DNA of 64,000 nucleotides, from assembly GCF_004154955.1 (NCBI RefSeq), contig NZ_CP011524.1:868001-932000 (forward strand). The letters run 5' to 3'. Of this stretch, positions 63,111-64,000 are shown one piece after another. Under the pieces are notes generated by a model, which saw nothing but the letters and a program-made list of their open reading frames with translations, did not search any database and was not told where the DNA came from. Positions within the stretch are counted from its first letter, which is position 1; each line of letters starts with the position of its first letter. A program made the position numbers and the translations under genes. Origin of the DNA: Intestinimonas butyriciproducens. Its GTDB lineage: Bacteria; Bacillota; Clostridia; Oscillospirales; Oscillospiraceae.

Positions 63111-64000
63111 ATGAAGAAATCCCTGATCGCGATTCTCCTGGCCCTTGCAATGGCCCTTCCCATGACTGGCTGCAGCAGCAGCGCAAAGAGCACGCCTACC
63201 CCCGTCCCTGCAGACACCTCCGCCCCTGCGGATACCACCCCAGCCGACGAGGGCACCACTGCCCCCGAGGGCTATCCTGACGGCCCCATCTCTATGCTGG
63301 TAGGCTATACAGCCGGCGGCGGAAGCGACTTGGCTATGCGTACCTTTGACGAATTCCTCTCTCCCCTGATCGGCGAGCCTCTCACGGTCAGCAACCTCCC
63401 CGGCGGAGGCGCCACCGTGGCCGTGGCTCAGCTGCAAAACAGCAAAGCCGATGGCCAGACCATCGGCTTGGTGACCCTGTCCACCCAGTCCGTCAGCCCC
63501 TATTCCCTGGACCTGCCTTACACCATTGAAGACTTTGAATATCTGGGCGCTTTCGGCGCGTACACCTATGCCCTGCTGGTTCCCGCCGACTCTCCCTATC
63601 AGGACTTTGACGATCTGCTGGAGGCTACCAAGAGCGCACCGGTCCAGGTGTCCTATACCTCTAACCTCCACGAGATGCTGGCCCGCAAGATTGTGGCGGC
63701 TACTGAGGCTGATCTGGATACCGTGTACTACTCCTCCACCTCCGATGCCATTACCGACCTGCTGGGCGGCTTCATCCCCGTGGCTCTGGGCGATATCGCC
63801 TCCTATTCCTCCTATGTGACTTCGGGACAGCTCCGCGTGCTGGCCAGCTGCTCCGACGACCGCTGGCCTGTGGCCGAGGATGTCCCCACCTTGGTGGAGA
63901 TGGGCTACGAGGGAGCTGCCATGAGCTCTTACCTGGGTCTCGCTGTGCCCAAGGGCACCGACCCTGCCATCGTCTCCTACCTCAGCGATCTTGTTTATCA
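63111..64000 (+). CDS. tctC: TTT transporter binding protein (TctC family), 3' end cut by window
   Basis: 296 codons are seen, the end lies outside. Signal peptide with lipobox (MALPMTGCSSS), Thr/Pro/Ala linker, then the Bug/TctC periplasmic-type fold: GPISMLVGYTAGGGSDLAMRTF, GEPLTVSNLPGGGATVA, YSLDLPYTIEDFEYLG, LGGFIPVALGDI, DVPTLVEMGYEG. Captures the carboxylate for TctAB. Members recognise two carboxylate oxygens through the GGG loop, so the ligand is a (di)carboxylate or related compound. Confidence 0.93.
   Translation, partial: MKKSLIAILLALAMALPMTGCSSSAKSTPTPVPADTSAPADTTPADEGTTAPEGYPDGPISMLVGYTAGGGSDLAMRTFDEFLSPLIGEPLTVSNLPGGGATVAVAQLQNSKADGQTIGLVTLSTQSVSPYSLDLPYTIEDFEYLGAFGAYTYALLVPADSPYQDFDDLLEATKSAPVQVSYTSNLHEMLARKIVAATEADLDTVYYSSTSDAITDLLGGFIPVALGDIASYSSYVTSGQLRVLASCSDDRWPVAEDVPTLVEMGYEGAAMSSYLGLAVPKGTDPAIVSYLSDLVY

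Overview
The window is high-GC (about 60%) DNA from a Gram-positive anaerobe. The visible genes fit a gut Oscillospiraceae-like Clostridium (Flavonifractor, Intestinimonas or Oscillibacter relatives): a 2-hydroxyacyl-CoA dehydratase, ANTAR-type two-component regulators of the Enterococcus/Clostridia eut kind, an S-layer (SLH) protein, strong AGGAGG ribosome binding sites, TTG/GTG starts and intrinsic terminators. The assignment is inference from gene content.

Layout. 1-11.7 kb: the end of a 2-hydroxyacyl-CoA dehydratase subunit; a LysR regulator divergent from an SLC13-type anion permease; a minus-strand glycerol operon (G3P dehydrogenase, FAD oxidoreductase, DUF1667 protein, glycerol kinase); then a DUF2284 protein, a CYTH protein and two GNAT acetyltransferases. 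11.8-37.9 kb: a very large ethanolamine-utilisation (eut) microcompartment locus, all on the plus strand. Its order is eutG, eutS, eutP, eutV, eutW, eutA, eutB, eutC, eutL, an eutK-like shell protein, eutE, two eutM, eutT, eutJ, a eut-specific hypothetical, eutN, pduS-like, pduT-like, eutH, eutQ. Then come an adenosylcobalamin riboswitch and a TIM-barrel protein (probably CbiR-like cobamide remodelling). A second module follows: an orphan ANTAR regulator, a second eutL, a second eutV/eutW pair and a second eutB/eutC.

How it works together: EutH imports ethanolamine. EutBC, with adenosylcobalamin made by EutT and reactivated by EutA, splits it to acetaldehyde and ammonia inside the shell (EutS/L/K/M/N and the PduT-like protein). 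EutE makes acetyl-CoA and EutG makes ethanol. The PduS/PduT-like pair probably moves electrons across the shell for cobalamin reduction. Several leaders carry promoter-plus-terminator arrangements that fit antitermination by EutV-type ANTAR proteins.

38-46 kb: YaaA, a Na/Pi symporter, two tautomerase-like proteins behind a family-5 substrate-binding lipoprotein, and a polar amino-acid ABC importer. 46.6-53 kb: an attenuator-like leader and a 2020-residue secreted double metallopeptidase with SLH repeats. 53-56.4 kb: a diguanylate cyclase, then a low-GC islet with a toxin-antitoxin pair, bounded by an intact tRNA-Ala and a 56-nt copy of its 3' part. 56.5-64 kb: a sigma-54 activator divergent from a tripartite tricarboxylate (TTT) uptake operon with a BKACE-type enzyme, a ketopantoate-reductase-like enzyme, a nitroreductase and the start of TctC. 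The -24/-12 promoter and three 17-bp activator-site candidates are visible.

The most notable points are: the second EutB has Ala where the active-site Asp should be; a riboswitch-controlled CbiR-like gene sits inside a eut locus; conserved leaders are shared by eutG and the orphan ANTAR gene; and the sigma-54 TTT/BKACE locus has an unknown substrate.
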